Notes under the pieces: model-generated
What the model was told of the DNA's origin: nothing
What the model saw: the letters and a program-made list of their open reading frames with translations, nothing else
Databases searched by the model: none
Assembly (NCBI GenBank): GCA_002418285.1
Contig: DIDT01000024.1
Coordinates: 40,122-104,121 of the forward strand
Direction of reading: 5' to 3'
DNA from: Phycisphaerales bacterium UBA5793
Lineage (GTDB): Bacteria > Planctomycetota > Phycisphaerae > Phycisphaerales > UBA5793
DNA length: 64,000 bases
Translations under genes and position numbers: made by a program
Shown here: piece by piece, positions 1-8,962 of the stretch
Numbering within the stretch: position 1 is the first letter of the stretch
Layout of the letters: every line of letters starts with the position of its first letter

Positions 1-818
1 AGCAGTTCGCGGCCGTTCTCTTCGCGGATTCTCAGCCAGTCTGCCTGTCGCAATACCCTGTTGATGTGGACGGCATCATCGACGGGTTCGATGCCGTATT
101 CGCTCAACAACACGACTCGCACTTCGTGCTTGTCGAAGAAATCGATCAGTTCGCCTGCCAACGCGTCGATGTCGCGCAATTCTCCCGGGATCGAGTCGTG
201 TTCTGGACCGAGCTTCTGCAGCGCGTAGTCGAGATGCGGGAGGTAGGCGAGCGTCAGCGTGGGATTGTGTTTCTCCCAGACGAGTTGCGTCGCTTTTGCG
301 ATCCACCGGCTCGATTCGATTGATGCCCCGGGCCCCCAGAAGGAGAAGAGCGGGAACGGTCCCAGTTCGTGCTGGAGCATGTCGCGAAGATCGGCGGGGT
401 GGCTGTAGCAGTCGGGGATCTTCTGTCCGTCGGCACGGTACTGCGGGCGCGGTGTGACCGAGTAATCGGCGCTGGAGTACATGTTGTACCACCAGAACAT
501 GTTGGCGCAGGAGACTGATGGGTCACGCTTCCGGGCAGTCTCCCAGACCTTCTCTCCCGCGACGAGTCGATTTGACTGCTTCCAGAATTGCACTTCGCAG
601 GCAGTGCGGTCGTACCAGCCGTTGCCGACGATGCCGTGTTCGCGCGGCATCAGGCCGGTGAGCATGCTCGATTGGACGCTGCACGTGACCGCCGGGAGTA
701 CGGGGTGTATGCGTTGGAGGCGGCCGGCCCTGGCAAAGGCGGCGATACGCGGCGTGTGCGGCCCGATGAGCGATGAGGAGAGGCCGACGATGTTGATGAC
801 TGCCGTGGCGTGGGCCAT
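1..818 (-). CDS. eboF: EboF-like alkaline-phosphatase-superfamily protein (partial, 3' end off the window)
   Basis: The frame is open from an ATG at 818 to the left edge, about 272 residues. The start lies one base after the eboC stop, so translation is probably coupled. The N-terminus carries the type I phosphodiesterase/nucleotide pyrophosphatase signature: PAVTC around residues 42-46 with Thr45 as the likely nucleophile, then MLTGLMPREHGIVGNGWY. A later PHLDYALQKLGPEHDS segment supplies the Asp and His expected at the metal site, and SEYGI sits where the family has SDHG. In ebo clusters this family is EboF, linked by published work to moving a metabolite to the periplasm. The substrate here is unknown. 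The C-terminal metal ligands lie outside the window. Confidence 0.8.
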   Translation of the reverse strand, partial: MAHATAVINIVGLSSSLIGPHTPRIAAFARAGRLQRIHPVLPAVTCSVQSSMLTGLMPREHGIVGNGWYDRTACEVQFWKQSNRLVAGEKVWETARKRDPSVSCANMFWWYNMYSSADYSVTPRPQYRADGQKIPDCYSHPADLRDMLQHELGPFPLFSFWGPGASIESSRWIAKATQLVWEKHNPTLTLAYLPHLDYALQKLGPEHDSIPGELRDIDALAGELIDFFDKHEVRVVLLSEYGIEPVDDAVHINRVLRQADWLRIREENGREL

Positions 819-819
819 C

Positions 820-1689
820 TCAGGTTCCCGCGATCCATTTCTGACCGACCAGCGTGAGGGCGAAACAGGCTCCGGCTGCGAGTGCCGCCTCCGGCTGGTC
901 GAGCCGGGTGAGATGGTACACGTCGAGCAGGGCGATTCCCGCGATCCACCCGGCCACGGCGCGGCCAAGGTGGCGCTGGGGCTGCTGCACATACATCGCA
1001 ACGCCGAGCGCCCAGATGAGAAACACGCCGCGCCCGATGATGGTCAGCCACGCCGGTGCGTTACTGGGTACGAACTCGCCGAAGACGACAGCGAACATCG
1101 GCAGCAGGACGATGATCGACTCGAATCGCATGCGTTCGCCACCGGCTTCGCCCCGAGCCACAAGGGAGAAGAGCAGCACGTAAGCCGTGAGCGCCGTCGC
1201 CAGGAGCGGCAGGGCGCCCCATTGCGGCGACCAGCCTGCGGCCAGCGCCGCGATGACGTACACCAATCCGCGACAGAGACCCATGAGGAGGACTGAGGCG
1301 GCGGTGCGCGCGTGGATGATATTGTAGAGAATAATGGCGATCATGAGCACGAAACCGTAACCCACCGTCATCCAGCCGCGCAGCGCGAGCAATCCGAGTG
1401 CGGTCGCGAAGCACGCAATCACGAAGAGTGCAGCAGCCGATCGCGAGATTTCGCCCGAGGGGATCGGCCGAGCGGGTCGCTCGCGGCGGTCGACCTCCAC
1501 GTCCATCACGTCATTAAGGGCCATGCCGCCGACGTAGAGCAGGAGCATGGCGATCGTGGTCGGCGCGATGCCGGTCCAGGAGCCGTCTGAATGAGCGTGC
1601 AGTCCGATGGCCCAGCCGACGAGGACGTTGCTCACGATCGTCGGAGCGTTGGAAAGGCGGATCAACTGCAGCCAGGGACGAACGTTCAT
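820..1689 (-). CDS. eboC: EboC, UbiA-like prenyltransferase
   Basis: 289 residues and very hydrophobic, with about eight or nine membrane segments. The first aspartate motif of UbiA prenyltransferases is clear (ALNDVMDVEVDRRERPARP, the NDxxDxxxD pattern near residue 60). The second Asp-rich motif is not obvious, which leaves catalytic activity open. I chose the ATG at 1689 because its ATGA overlaps the eboE stop; the longer upstream start would lie deep inside eboE. It sits between eboE and eboF, so it belongs to the same co-translated ebo unit and is the likely integral membrane component. Confidence 0.88.
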   Translation of the reverse strand: MNVRPWLQLIRLSNAPTIVSNVLVGWAIGLHAHSDGSWTGIAPTTIAMLLLYVGGMALNDVMDVEVDRRERPARPIPSGEISRSAAALFVIACFATALGLLALRGWMTVGYGFVLMIAIILYNIIHARTAASVLLMGLCRGLVYVIAALAAGWSPQWGALPLLATALTAYVLLFSLVARGEAGGERMRFESIIVLLPMFAVVFGEFVPSNAPAWLTIIGRGVFLIWALGVAMYVQQPQRHLGRAVAGWIAGIALLDVYHLTRLDQPEAALAAGACFALTLVGQKWIAGT

Positions 1690-2885
1690 TTCGGGGCCTC
1701 GTACGCAATGTCCAGGCGTGCGAGCTCGGCACGCAGCCACTCGATTTCCCCCGTGATGCCGCTCGCAATGGACGGCGGACGTTGCTGCTCAGGCAGGACT
1801 CCCCACGTATAGGTTTCGATCTCCAGATCGCGCACAGCGATTGCAGGGAGACGTTGCAGGCACTCGGTGATGGCGGACTGCGTCGTGCCGAGTGATCCCA
1901 GGCCGGCGCGGCTGACGGGAACGTGGTAGTGGATACGCCAGTGTTCTTCATGCGCAGTCGGTGATTGGGACAGGGCTGCGGGCAGATCCTCAACAAACGA
2001 CTGCTCGCCGTTTCGCATGATACTCGTCTGGTGCAGATAGCGATCTTCGGCAAACGGGCGAAGCGCATCGAGAACCTGTCGGCGCTGCCCCTCGTCCGCT
2101 GGCACTCGAATGTCAAGAGCGCTGGAGACCTGCACCTTTCCAATTGTGATTCCCGCCGCGGCGTAACGGTCGATCGCCTCGCGCTGCGACTCGAACATCA
2201 CTGCGGCGTGGCAGACGTCGTGGCACGCGCGAATGTGGCGGCGAATGATGTGCTCCTCAGTTTCGGCGACGCCGCGCAGCAAAAGTTCGTGATAGAATGT
2301 GCAGAGATCTTTGCTGGTTGAGAAGATGCAGCCTGGTTCGGGTTCGATGTCGAGATGAATCAGACGTCCGGTTTCGGCGGCCAGTCGATTCAATTCGCGC
2401 GCCGTCGTGCGGAGTTGCATGACCGCAGTTGCACGATCCACGGAACTGCAGGGCGGCCCCGGCCAGCCGAGCGGCAGCGTGGAGATGCCGGCGTGCTCAC
2501 CTTCTTGCACCAGGCCGACGAGTATACGAGCCAGAGCGAGCGTGTAATTCAGTCTGCGGTCGTCAGCCCAGGATGGCTCATACACACGGTGCTTCACGAC
2601 TGGACCGTGGAAGTCGCCGTACGGAAAACCGTTAATCGTGAATACTCGAAGGCATCGAGCGGCGAGCCACTGTTCGAATGAGGTGACAGCGGGGGGGGAG
2701 TCGAGTTCTTCGGCCGCCTCGGCTGAGAGCCACAGGCCGATGTTCAGGCAACCTCCTGAAGCCACTTGTTGCTGGATGGCCGTGGCGTGCTTCTCAAGTT
2801 GCGCCTTGGTTTCAGCCAGCGTTCGTCCAGCGTGCACGTTCGTGCAGTAGCCGATCCGGCAAGGGTGGGACACTTCAGCGCTCAT
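1686..2885 (-). CDS. eboE: EboE, sugar-phosphate-isomerase-like TIM-barrel protein
   Basis: 399 residues. It opens with IGYCTNVHAGRTLAET, typical of the metabolite traffic protein EboE, and continues as a xylose-isomerase-like TIM barrel with HLDIEPEPGC, ACHDVCHAAVMFE and GKVQVSSALD segments that carry likely metal ligands (Glu, His, Asp). The start overlaps the end of eboB by 11 bp and the stop overlaps eboC, which argues for one polycistronic message. The family is cytoplasmic and its reaction is not established. Confidence 0.87.
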   Translation of the reverse strand: MSAEVSHPCRIGYCTNVHAGRTLAETKAQLEKHATAIQQQVASGGCLNIGLWLSAEAAEELDSPPAVTSFEQWLAARCLRVFTINGFPYGDFHGPVVKHRVYEPSWADDRRLNYTLALARILVGLVQEGEHAGISTLPLGWPGPPCSSVDRATAVMQLRTTARELNRLAAETGRLIHLDIEPEPGCIFSTSKDLCTFYHELLLRGVAETEEHIIRRHIRACHDVCHAAVMFESQREAIDRYAAAGITIGKVQVSSALDIRVPADEGQRRQVLDALRPFAEDRYLHQTSIMRNGEQSFVEDLPAALSQSPTAHEEHWRIHYHVPVSRAGLGSLGTTQSAITECLQRLPAIAVRDLEIETYTWGVLPEQQRPPSIASGITGEIEWLRAELARLDIAYEAPK

Positions 2886-3684
2886 TGACCCTGAACTTCG
2901 GCGATTGACTCAAGAATGTCTGAGGATTCTCGAGTGAAACGCGTCGCACGAGGTCTTCGGTGTGGCCGCGGCGGCGGAGTTCGACCTGGCATTTGGGAAC
3001 GGCCAGTGGATCGCTGACGCCCCAGTCGCCGGCGGAATTGATCCAGATCCGCTCCGTGCCGTACATCTCGAAGATATCGGCGGCGCGTTGCGGCGTGCAC
3101 TTGGTGTCGGGGTAGAGCGTCATGCCCGCCCAGAAGCCGGCGTCGAGCACCATCTTGACGGTGTGTTCTTCAATATGGTCGATCAGTACGCGACCGGGAT
3201 CGATGCGACCGTTGCGCTTGATCGCATCCATGATCAGCCGCGTGCCCTTGCGCTTGTCTTCGAGGTGCGGCGTGTGGACGAGGATGAGTTGATCGCGCTG
3301 GGCCGCGAACTCGACATGGGCTTCGAAGATCTCCAGTTCATTGCGGCTGTTTTTGTTCAGGCCGATTTCGCCGACGCCGAGCACGTTGGGTCGATCGAGA
3401 AAGTCGGGGATGAGCGACATCACTTCGCGGGCGAAGCCGGGGTCTTCGGCCTCTTTGGGATTGATGCACAGCCAGGTGAAGTGGCGAATGCCAAATTGAG
3501 CCGCACGATTGGGTTCGGACTCGGTCAGTTGCCGGAAGTAGTCGTAGAAGCCCTTGGGGCTGGAGCGGTCGAAGCCCGCCCAGAAAGCAGGCTCGGTGAT
3601 GGCGAGGCAGCCGGCCTGCGCCATGCGCTGGTAGTCGTCGGTCGTGCGCGAGACCATGTGAATGTGTGGGTCGATGTAGGTCAT
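2875..3684 (-). CDS. eboB: EboB, TatD-like metal-dependent hydrolase
   Basis: 269 residues of the TatD/amidohydrolase fold. Visible metal ligands are the DPHIH motif at the N-terminus, Glu in VGEIGLNK, the His of LVHTPH, the His of LIDHIEEH and Asp in NSAGDWG. The length fits the family. In ebo clusters this is EboB; its substrate is not known. It begins inside the ATGA that ends the small upstream gene. Nuclease activity, as in true TatD, should not be assumed. Confidence 0.87.
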   Translation of the reverse strand: MTYIDPHIHMVSRTTDDYQRMAQAGCLAITEPAFWAGFDRSSPKGFYDYFRQLTESEPNRAAQFGIRHFTWLCINPKEAEDPGFAREVMSLIPDFLDRPNVLGVGEIGLNKNSRNELEIFEAHVEFAAQRDQLILVHTPHLEDKRKGTRLIMDAIKRNGRIDPGRVLIDHIEEHTVKMVLDAGFWAGMTLYPDTKCTPQRAADIFEMYGTERIWINSAGDWGVSDPLAVPKCQVELRRRGHTEDLVRRVSLENPQTFLSQSPKFRVNER

Positions 3685-3998
3685 ATGACGCCCGCCTTGC
3701 CGCCGGGATAGACGCCGAAGGCGCCTTTCATGCCTGCAGCCGATTCAATTGGGGTCTCGCTCGGATCGCTGAAGTGATCCAGGACGCGCTTGGCCCGTTG
3801 TCCGTGCCCGTCGAGCAGCAGGGCGATCGACTGCTTGAGCGCGGCGACGCGGAAGTCCTCATGGCCGATGTCATCGGCGGCTCGGTCGAGGCGGTCGAGA
3901 AACGCCGCCAGATCGAGCACCTTGGCGCGATGCTCCAAGAAGTAAAGCTCGATTACTTTCGAACGCGATGCCGGGCAGGATGGCGTTGCCGGGGCCAT
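3681..3998 (-). CDS. small protein in the eboA position
   Basis: 105 residues with a strong Shine-Dalgarno (AGGAGGAG) just before the ATG at 3998. It is mostly helical to about residue 80 and ends in a Gly/Pro-rich tail (GAFGVYPGGKAGVI). It lies between eboD and eboB, where ebo clusters normally carry EboA, but it is about half the length I would expect for EboA and I cannot see a convincing match. It could be a shortened EboA or an unrelated component. The stop overlaps the eboB start as ATGA, so it is translated with the cluster. Confidence 0.65.
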   Translation of the reverse strand: MAPATPSCPASRSKVIELYFLEHRAKVLDLAAFLDRLDRAADDIGHEDFRVAALKQSIALLLDGHGQRAKRVLDHFSDPSETPIESAAGMKGAFGVYPGGKAGVI

Positions 3999-4042
3999 AC
4001 GCTCCTCCTCTCTGAATCAAACACCAAGGCTTCGGAGGTACT

Positions 4043-5296
4043 CTACGACTGCGGCGCGGCTGCTGCCTCGTTACGAAGTCGATTGATCGCCCGAGTGACC
4101 ACCTTCTGGTCCACCGTGTGGACGTCGAAAGCGTCGCCGATTCCGCGGAGCATGGCGAGGGTCAGTTGCCCGCCCAGGTGTTCGCGGAACTCTTCGAGGC
4201 CGTCGAGCAGTTCGCGGGTCCGGGCGAGATCATCGTGCCAGGTTGGCAGGCCCATTCCGCGGAGGCAGGTCAGAATTCGCTCTCGATCGAATTCGTTCAG
4301 CCAGCCTTGCAGCATGGAGTAGGTTGTGTCGAGGGCGATGCCGATGCTAACTGCTTCACCGTGGCGCAGAGCGAAGTCAGTCATCTGTTCGAGCTTGTGC
4401 GCGGCCCAGTGACCGAAATCCAGTGGGCGAGCCGCGGTGAGTTCGAATGGATCGCCGCCCTGGACGATGTGCTTCAGATGCCACTCGGCGGAGCGGCGGA
4501 TGATGGCGGTCGTCGTGTCGAGATCGCGAGCGACGAGTCGTGCGCTCGCATGGCAGATGTCGTCAAACAGCGTGGCGTCCTTCACGAGCGCCACCTTCAC
4601 GCACTCGCTCAGGCCGCTGCACCAGTCACGATCGGCAAGTGTAGTCAGCAGGCTGGAGTCGTTGACAACGGCCCAGGGCGGTGTGAAGGTGCCAAGAAAG
4701 TTCTTCTTGCCGAATGCGTTGATGCCGTTCTTCACGCCGACGCCGGAGTCATCCTGAGCGAGGACGGTGCTGGGCATGCGGATGAGTCGCACGCCGCGAT
4801 GGGCGACAGCTGCGGCGAAGCCGACGACATCGAGCACAGCGCCGCCGCCGATGACGAGCACGTACGACCGGCGGCACAAACCGGCGGTGTTGATCCCGCT
4901 CGTGATCGATTCGAATACCGAGCGATCAGTCTTGGCGCGTTCGCCGCCTCGAATCACGATCGGTTCGCCCGTCAGCCTGAGTTGATCGCAGTGAGCTTCA
5001 GCGTACTGGCGAATGGTACTCGTGAACCGAGGGTTCGCGTTGGGTATGCCATCATCGATGAACACGAGCACACGGGCGGGCGACTCTTCAGCCTCGATGA
5101 CACCACCCAGAACTCGGTTGTTCGGCTCAAACGCTCGGCTGGTGAACCGGAGGCGAAACCGCCAGCCGACGGAGAATCGGGCATCGATGCCGTCGGGCCG
5201 GCGGTCATACTCGGCATGGGTGGCGTGGCCCGAAAGATCGGACAATGGCGCGGCTTCCTCTTTGGGTCGTGCGAGGCTGGAGTTTGCACTAATCAT
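4043..5296 (-). CDS. eboD: EboD, 3-dehydroquinate-synthase-like sugar-phosphate cyclase
   Basis: 417 residues. The NAD-binding GGGAVLDVVGFAAA, the RGVRLIRMPSTVLAQDDS loop, the GxxECVK glutamate and two zinc-site histidines (DFGHWAAH and RHGEAVSIG) are all present, so the fold and metal site of dehydroquinate synthase look intact. The first 80 residues diverge from housekeeping AroB. Position at the head of the ebo genes makes EboD the best call, and the family includes other C7-cyclitol cyclases, so the product need not be dehydroquinate. It is the first gene of the unit, with a 44-nt gap to the next. Confidence 0.85.
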   Translation of the reverse strand: MISANSSLARPKEEAAPLSDLSGHATHAEYDRRPDGIDARFSVGWRFRLRFTSRAFEPNNRVLGGVIEAEESPARVLVFIDDGIPNANPRFTSTIRQYAEAHCDQLRLTGEPIVIRGGERAKTDRSVFESITSGINTAGLCRRSYVLVIGGGAVLDVVGFAAAVAHRGVRLIRMPSTVLAQDDSGVGVKNGINAFGKKNFLGTFTPPWAVVNDSSLLTTLADRDWCSGLSECVKVALVKDATLFDDICHASARLVARDLDTTTAIIRRSAEWHLKHIVQGGDPFELTAARPLDFGHWAAHKLEQMTDFALRHGEAVSIGIALDTTYSMLQGWLNEFDRERILTCLRGMGLPTWHDDLARTRELLDGLEEFREHLGGQLTLAMLRGIGDAFDVHTVDQKVVTRAINRLRNEAAAAPQS

Positions 5297-5455
5297 CGTA
5301 CGATAGGCCTCGGCCTTCGGTGCCCCGCTGGTGTCCGGTCAATTCAGGTACCCCCTGGTGTGAATGTCCACCACAGCGCGGAATATTGCAGGCGATGGAG
5401 GGGAACCGCTGGGAGATCGGACGCGCGCCGTGCCGACCGCCCCGGCGCAGGGCAA

Positions 5456-5528
<73 letters not shown>

Positions 5529-5562
5529 AATCAACCGGGATGATGCCGGCTGACCGAACCCA

Positions 5563-5590
5563 AGCGTACCGATCAGCCGCGTCGGGTCAA
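5563..5590 (-). promoter_or_regulatory. candidate promoter for tRNA-Lys
   Basis: On the minus strand TTGACC (5590-5585), a 16-nt spacer and TACGCT (5568-5563) match a sigma-70 type promoter. The -10 box ends about 35 nt before the tRNA. It lies next to a divergent candidate promoter for rpmF. Confidence 0.45.
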
Positions 5591-5611
5591 GTGGGGTGGA
5601 CTACCATGCGC

Positions 5612-5640
5612 TTGACTGATTCTGGTGTCCGAACTACCTT
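5612..5640 (+). promoter_or_regulatory. candidate promoter for rpmF-plsX-fab operon
   Basis: TTGACT at 5612-5617, a 17-nt spacer and TACCTT at 5635-5640. It lies about 120 nt upstream of rpmF and is the best sigma-70 match between the tRNA and the operon. Confidence 0.5.
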
Positions 5641-5762
5641 TGGGGACGTGTTATTGCCGCTCGGACACAGCGGCGGGCCGGTCGGCCACGTCCGTCTGCG
5701 GGCCTGGATCGGCCTGTTCCCCTGCCATACCCAATTTCCTGATCATTGCGAGGCCCTCGGTC

Positions 5763-5951
5763 ATGCACCCGACTCATCGAACTTCACCCGGTCGCAAGCG
5801 CCGGCGTCGATCGCACCACGCCCTTCGTGGCGCCCACACCACTCTCTGTCCAAACTGCGGCGAGAACAAGCTGCCCCATAGCGCGTGCGCGAATTGTGGC
5901 TATGTTCGGCCCGGACTTCAGATGAAGACCGAGACTTCCGAGGAAGATTAA
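5763..5951 (+). CDS. rpmF: 50S ribosomal protein L32
   Basis: 62 residues. A basic RKRRRRSHHALR segment is followed by a zinc ribbon of two CxxC pairs (CPNCG and CANCG), the bacterial L32 layout. The ATG at 5763 was chosen because the family starts a few residues before the basic stretch; the same frame is open further upstream but that part has no L32 similarity. It is three bases from plsX, the common rpmF-plsX pairing. No strong Shine-Dalgarno is visible. Confidence 0.9.
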   Translation: MHPTHRTSPGRKRRRRSHHALRGAHTTLCPNCGENKLPHSACANCGYVRPGLQMKTETSEED

Positions 5952-5954
5952 CCC

Positions 5955-6977
5955 ATGCGGATCGCCATCGACGTGATGGGCGGCGATCACGCGCCAGGCG
6001 CCATCCTCGACGGCGCGTTTGCGGCCCTTGAGTCACTCGATCCCGGTGATGAACTCCTGCTGGTCGGCAAGAGCGACATCATTCGTCAGGCGATGGCCGC
6101 GCACGGCGTGAGTGATGCACGCGTGGCGGTGGTTGATGCGCCCGATGAGATCGGCATGGATGAGTCGCCAGTGGAAGCGGTCCGGTCCAAGCCGAAGAGT
6201 TCTATTGTGGTAATGTCGGAACTGGCGCACCGTCGGGCCGAGGACAGTGCCGACATCGTCATGTCGGCCGGCAACACTGGCGCCTGCGTTTGTGCGGCGC
6301 AGATGTCGTTGCGCCGATTGCCTGGAGTGCATCGGCCGGGGATTGCCGTGATCCTGCCGACATTTGGGGGCCCGGTCGTCCTTTGTGACGTCGGCGCCAA
6401 TCCGGATCCTCGACCTTCCCACTTGGCCCAGTATGGGTTGATGGGTGAGGTCTACGCCCGGGAGATGCTCGGCATCGCCAACCCGCGGGTGGCGATGATG
6501 AACATCGGGGGAGAAGAGGGTAAGGGCACGGGTTTAATCAAGGCCACTCGCGATCAGCTTCGAGCCACGCCGAATCTCAATTTCGTCGGTTTCGTAGAGG
6601 GTCGATCGCTCTTTGATCATGCCGCTGACGTCGTGGTCACTGACGGTTTCGTCGGCAACGTGGTCATCAAGCTGGCTGAAGGTCTGGCGTCCGGCCTGTT
6701 CCGGACCATTGCGCGAGAGATCACCGCCATCGATCCGGAACTTGCGACGCGCTTCAAGCCGGTGCAGAAGCGCATCTACGCGCTGCACGACTACCACGAA
6801 CATGGCGGCGCGCCGCTACTTGGCGTGAACGGAATCTGCATCATCTGCCACGGGTCGTCCGAAGCCAAGACGATCACCAATGCAATTCTCAAGAGTCGCG
6901 GCATGGTCACCAAGGGCCTGAACCAGGCCCTTGTCAATCGCATCGCGGAAGCGGATACGAAGGCGGGTGGCGCGTGA
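5955..6977 (+). CDS. plsX: phosphate acyltransferase PlsX
   Basis: 340 residues, a normal PlsX length. It makes acyl-phosphate from acyl-ACP, the first step feeding membrane phospholipid synthesis. Family signatures are the MRIAIDVMGGDHAP start, the SAGNTGA segment, DVGANPDPRP and VVTDGFVGNVVIKLAEG. It is cytoplasmic and probably peripherally membrane-bound. Its TGA overlaps the GTG start of fabH. Confidence 0.96.
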   Translation: MRIAIDVMGGDHAPGAILDGAFAALESLDPGDELLLVGKSDIIRQAMAAHGVSDARVAVVDAPDEIGMDESPVEAVRSKPKSSIVVMSELAHRRAEDSADIVMSAGNTGACVCAAQMSLRRLPGVHRPGIAVILPTFGGPVVLCDVGANPDPRPSHLAQYGLMGEVYAREMLGIANPRVAMMNIGGEEGKGTGLIKATRDQLRATPNLNFVGFVEGRSLFDHAADVVVTDGFVGNVVIKLAEGLASGLFRTIAREITAIDPELATRFKPVQKRIYALHDYHEHGGAPLLGVNGICIICHGSSEAKTITNAILKSRGMVTKGLNQALVNRIAEADTKAGGA

Positions 6978-7975
6978 GCGCGGGTTCATTCGGCGTGGAA
7001 ATTCTCAGCAGCGGGATGGCTGTGCCCAGTACAGCGCTCACCAATCGCGATCTCGAGAAAATGATGGACACCAGCGACGAGTGGATCGTGCAGCGCACGG
7101 GTGTGCGCACGCGCTATCGCAGCGATCCGAAGCTCGGCGAGGATGTCACGTCGTTGTGCGAAGACGCCGTGCGCTCGGCCCTGGAACGCGCGAACGTCGC
7201 CGCAGGAGATCTTGATCTGGTGATTGTGGCGACATGTACTCCGGACATGTCCTGCCCCAGCACGGCGAGCCGAGTCGCGGGACGCATCGGGGCCGTCCCG
7301 GCGGGCTCATTCGATCTCACGGCCGCGTGCAGCGGCTTCGTTTACGGCTTGAATATCAGCGATTCGCTTATCCGGCAGGGCAGCTATCGCACGATTGCTC
7401 TAATCGGGGCCGATTCGCTGACCCGCGTGGCGGACTACACCAATCGCAAGGTCAGCATCCTTTCGGGTGACGGGGCAGGAGCGGCGATCTTGCGCCGCTG
7501 CGATGATCCATCGCGCGGTTGCCTGTTCCAGTCGATGTACTCGGATGGCACGCTGTGGGACTACCTCTACATCCCCACACGAGAAGAGCATGTACCGGCG
7601 GATGTGGACTGGAACGAAACCAAACTCAACTACCTTCAGATGAAGGGCCGCGAAGTCTTCAAGTTCGCCGTGACGAAGTTTCCCGAAGCGCTTGAGGAAG
7701 CACTGACGAAGTCCGGCGTCAAGATGAGTGAGCTGGCGATGGTCATAGCGCACCAGTCCAATGCCCGAATCATTGACGCGACGCGTAAGCGCCTCGCCCT
7801 GCCCGCGGATCGCTTCTATGTCAATATCGATCGCTACGGCAACACAAGTGCCGGAAGCGTGCCCATCTGCCTGCACGAATTGCGCGAGGCGGGGCGGATT
7901 CATTCGGGCGACGTGGTCGCATTCGTCGCGATGGGAGGCGGCATGACCTGGGGCACGAGCATCTGGCGTCTCTAG
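6974..7975 (+). CDS. fabH: beta-ketoacyl-ACP synthase III
   Basis: 333 residues. FabH condenses acetyl-CoA with malonyl-ACP to start fatty-acid chains. The catalytic triad is visible: Cys119 in LTAACSGFVYG, His in AHQSNARI and Asn in GNTSAGS. The C-terminus ends in the usual GGGMTWGT region. The start is a GTG that overlaps the plsX stop (GTGA), implying coupled translation. Confidence 0.96.
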   Translation: MSAGSFGVEILSSGMAVPSTALTNRDLEKMMDTSDEWIVQRTGVRTRYRSDPKLGEDVTSLCEDAVRSALERANVAAGDLDLVIVATCTPDMSCPSTASRVAGRIGAVPAGSFDLTAACSGFVYGLNISDSLIRQGSYRTIALIGADSLTRVADYTNRKVSILSGDGAGAAILRRCDDPSRGCLFQSMYSDGTLWDYLYIPTREEHVPADVDWNETKLNYLQMKGREVFKFAVTKFPEALEEALTKSGVKMSELAMVIAHQSNARIIDATRKRLALPADRFYVNIDRYGNTSAGSVPICLHELREAGRIHSGDVVAFVAMGGGMTWGTSIWRL

Positions 7976-8035
7976 CCACAGCACTGCTGCTTGCCGGTTC
8001 ATTCGTTATGCGAGCACGATTTCTGAGAGTTGAAC

Positions 8036-8962
8036 ATGTCAGAATCCACGATCATTCTTTGTCCGGGCCAAGGCGCGCAAGTTGTCGGCATGGGTCGCGC
8101 ATGGGCTGAGTCCAGCGATGTGGCACGCGCGACGTTTGCACGGGCGGACGAGGTGCTCGGTGGATCGCTGGGGGCGCCGCTGTCCCAGCTCTGTTTCGAC
8201 GGTCCGGTGGAACGCATCAATCAGACGGACGTGAGCCAGCCGGCCATCTATGTGACCTCGGTCGCCTGTCATCGCGCAGTGGGGGATCTCATCAACCCTC
8301 AGGATGTGGTCGCATCGGCGGGATTGAGTCTTGGCGAATACACCGCGTTGCACCTGGCGGGGGTCTTCTCGTTCGAGGAGGGTCTTCGGCTGGTCGCCCA
8401 GCGTGGGCGATTCATGCAAGAGGCGGCCGAAGCCAGCAAAGGATCGATGGTCGCGCTCATCGGTGCAGATGATTCGCAGGCGCATGAGCTGTGCGAGCGA
8501 GTAGGCAATGGGCGCGTTCTGGTGCCGGCCAATTTCAACGCCCCCGGGCAGATCGTGCTCTCGGGCGATGCAGATGCTTGTGCCGATGCCGTTGCGGCTG
8601 CCGGGCCGATGGGTCTTCGCGCTACGGCGTTGGCTGTCGCTGGGGCATTTCATTCGGCCCTCATGCGGCCGGCTGCGGAACGGATGGGGCGGGCCCTTTC
8701 GGCGGTAGAGTTCAAGCCGCTCGCGTTTCCCGTGGTGTCCAACGTTACGGCCAGGCCGCACGACTCGGATCCCGAATCGATCCGTCGACTGCTGGTCGAG
8801 CAGATTACCTCGCCGGTTCGGTGGAGCCAGTCCTGCGAGTGGTTGGGGAAGCACGTTTCAGGTCGCTATCATGAGTTGGCCCCCGGCAAGGTGCTGATGG
8901 GGCTGATGCGCCGAATCAACCGCGAGATAAAGGTGGTAAACCATGACCAGCCTGACTCGTAA
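8036..8962 (+). CDS. fabD: malonyl-CoA:ACP transacylase
   Basis: 308 residues. It loads malonyl groups onto ACP. CPGQGAQ lies near the N-terminus, Ser98 in AGLSLGEYTAL is the nucleophile, and His in AGAFHSALM is its partner. The ATG at 8036 is preferred over an in-frame TTG two codons earlier because a purine-rich GAGAG lies a suitable distance upstream. The 3' end overlaps the next gene by 20 bp. Confidence 0.96.
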   Translation: MSESTIILCPGQGAQVVGMGRAWAESSDVARATFARADEVLGGSLGAPLSQLCFDGPVERINQTDVSQPAIYVTSVACHRAVGDLINPQDVVASAGLSLGEYTALHLAGVFSFEEGLRLVAQRGRFMQEAAEASKGSMVALIGADDSQAHELCERVGNGRVLVPANFNAPGQIVLSGDADACADAVAAAGPMGLRATALAVAGAFHSALMRPAAERMGRALSAVEFKPLAFPVVSNVTARPHDSDPESIRRLLVEQITSPVRWSQSCEWLGKHVSGRYHELAPGKVLMGLMRRINREIKVVNHDQPDS

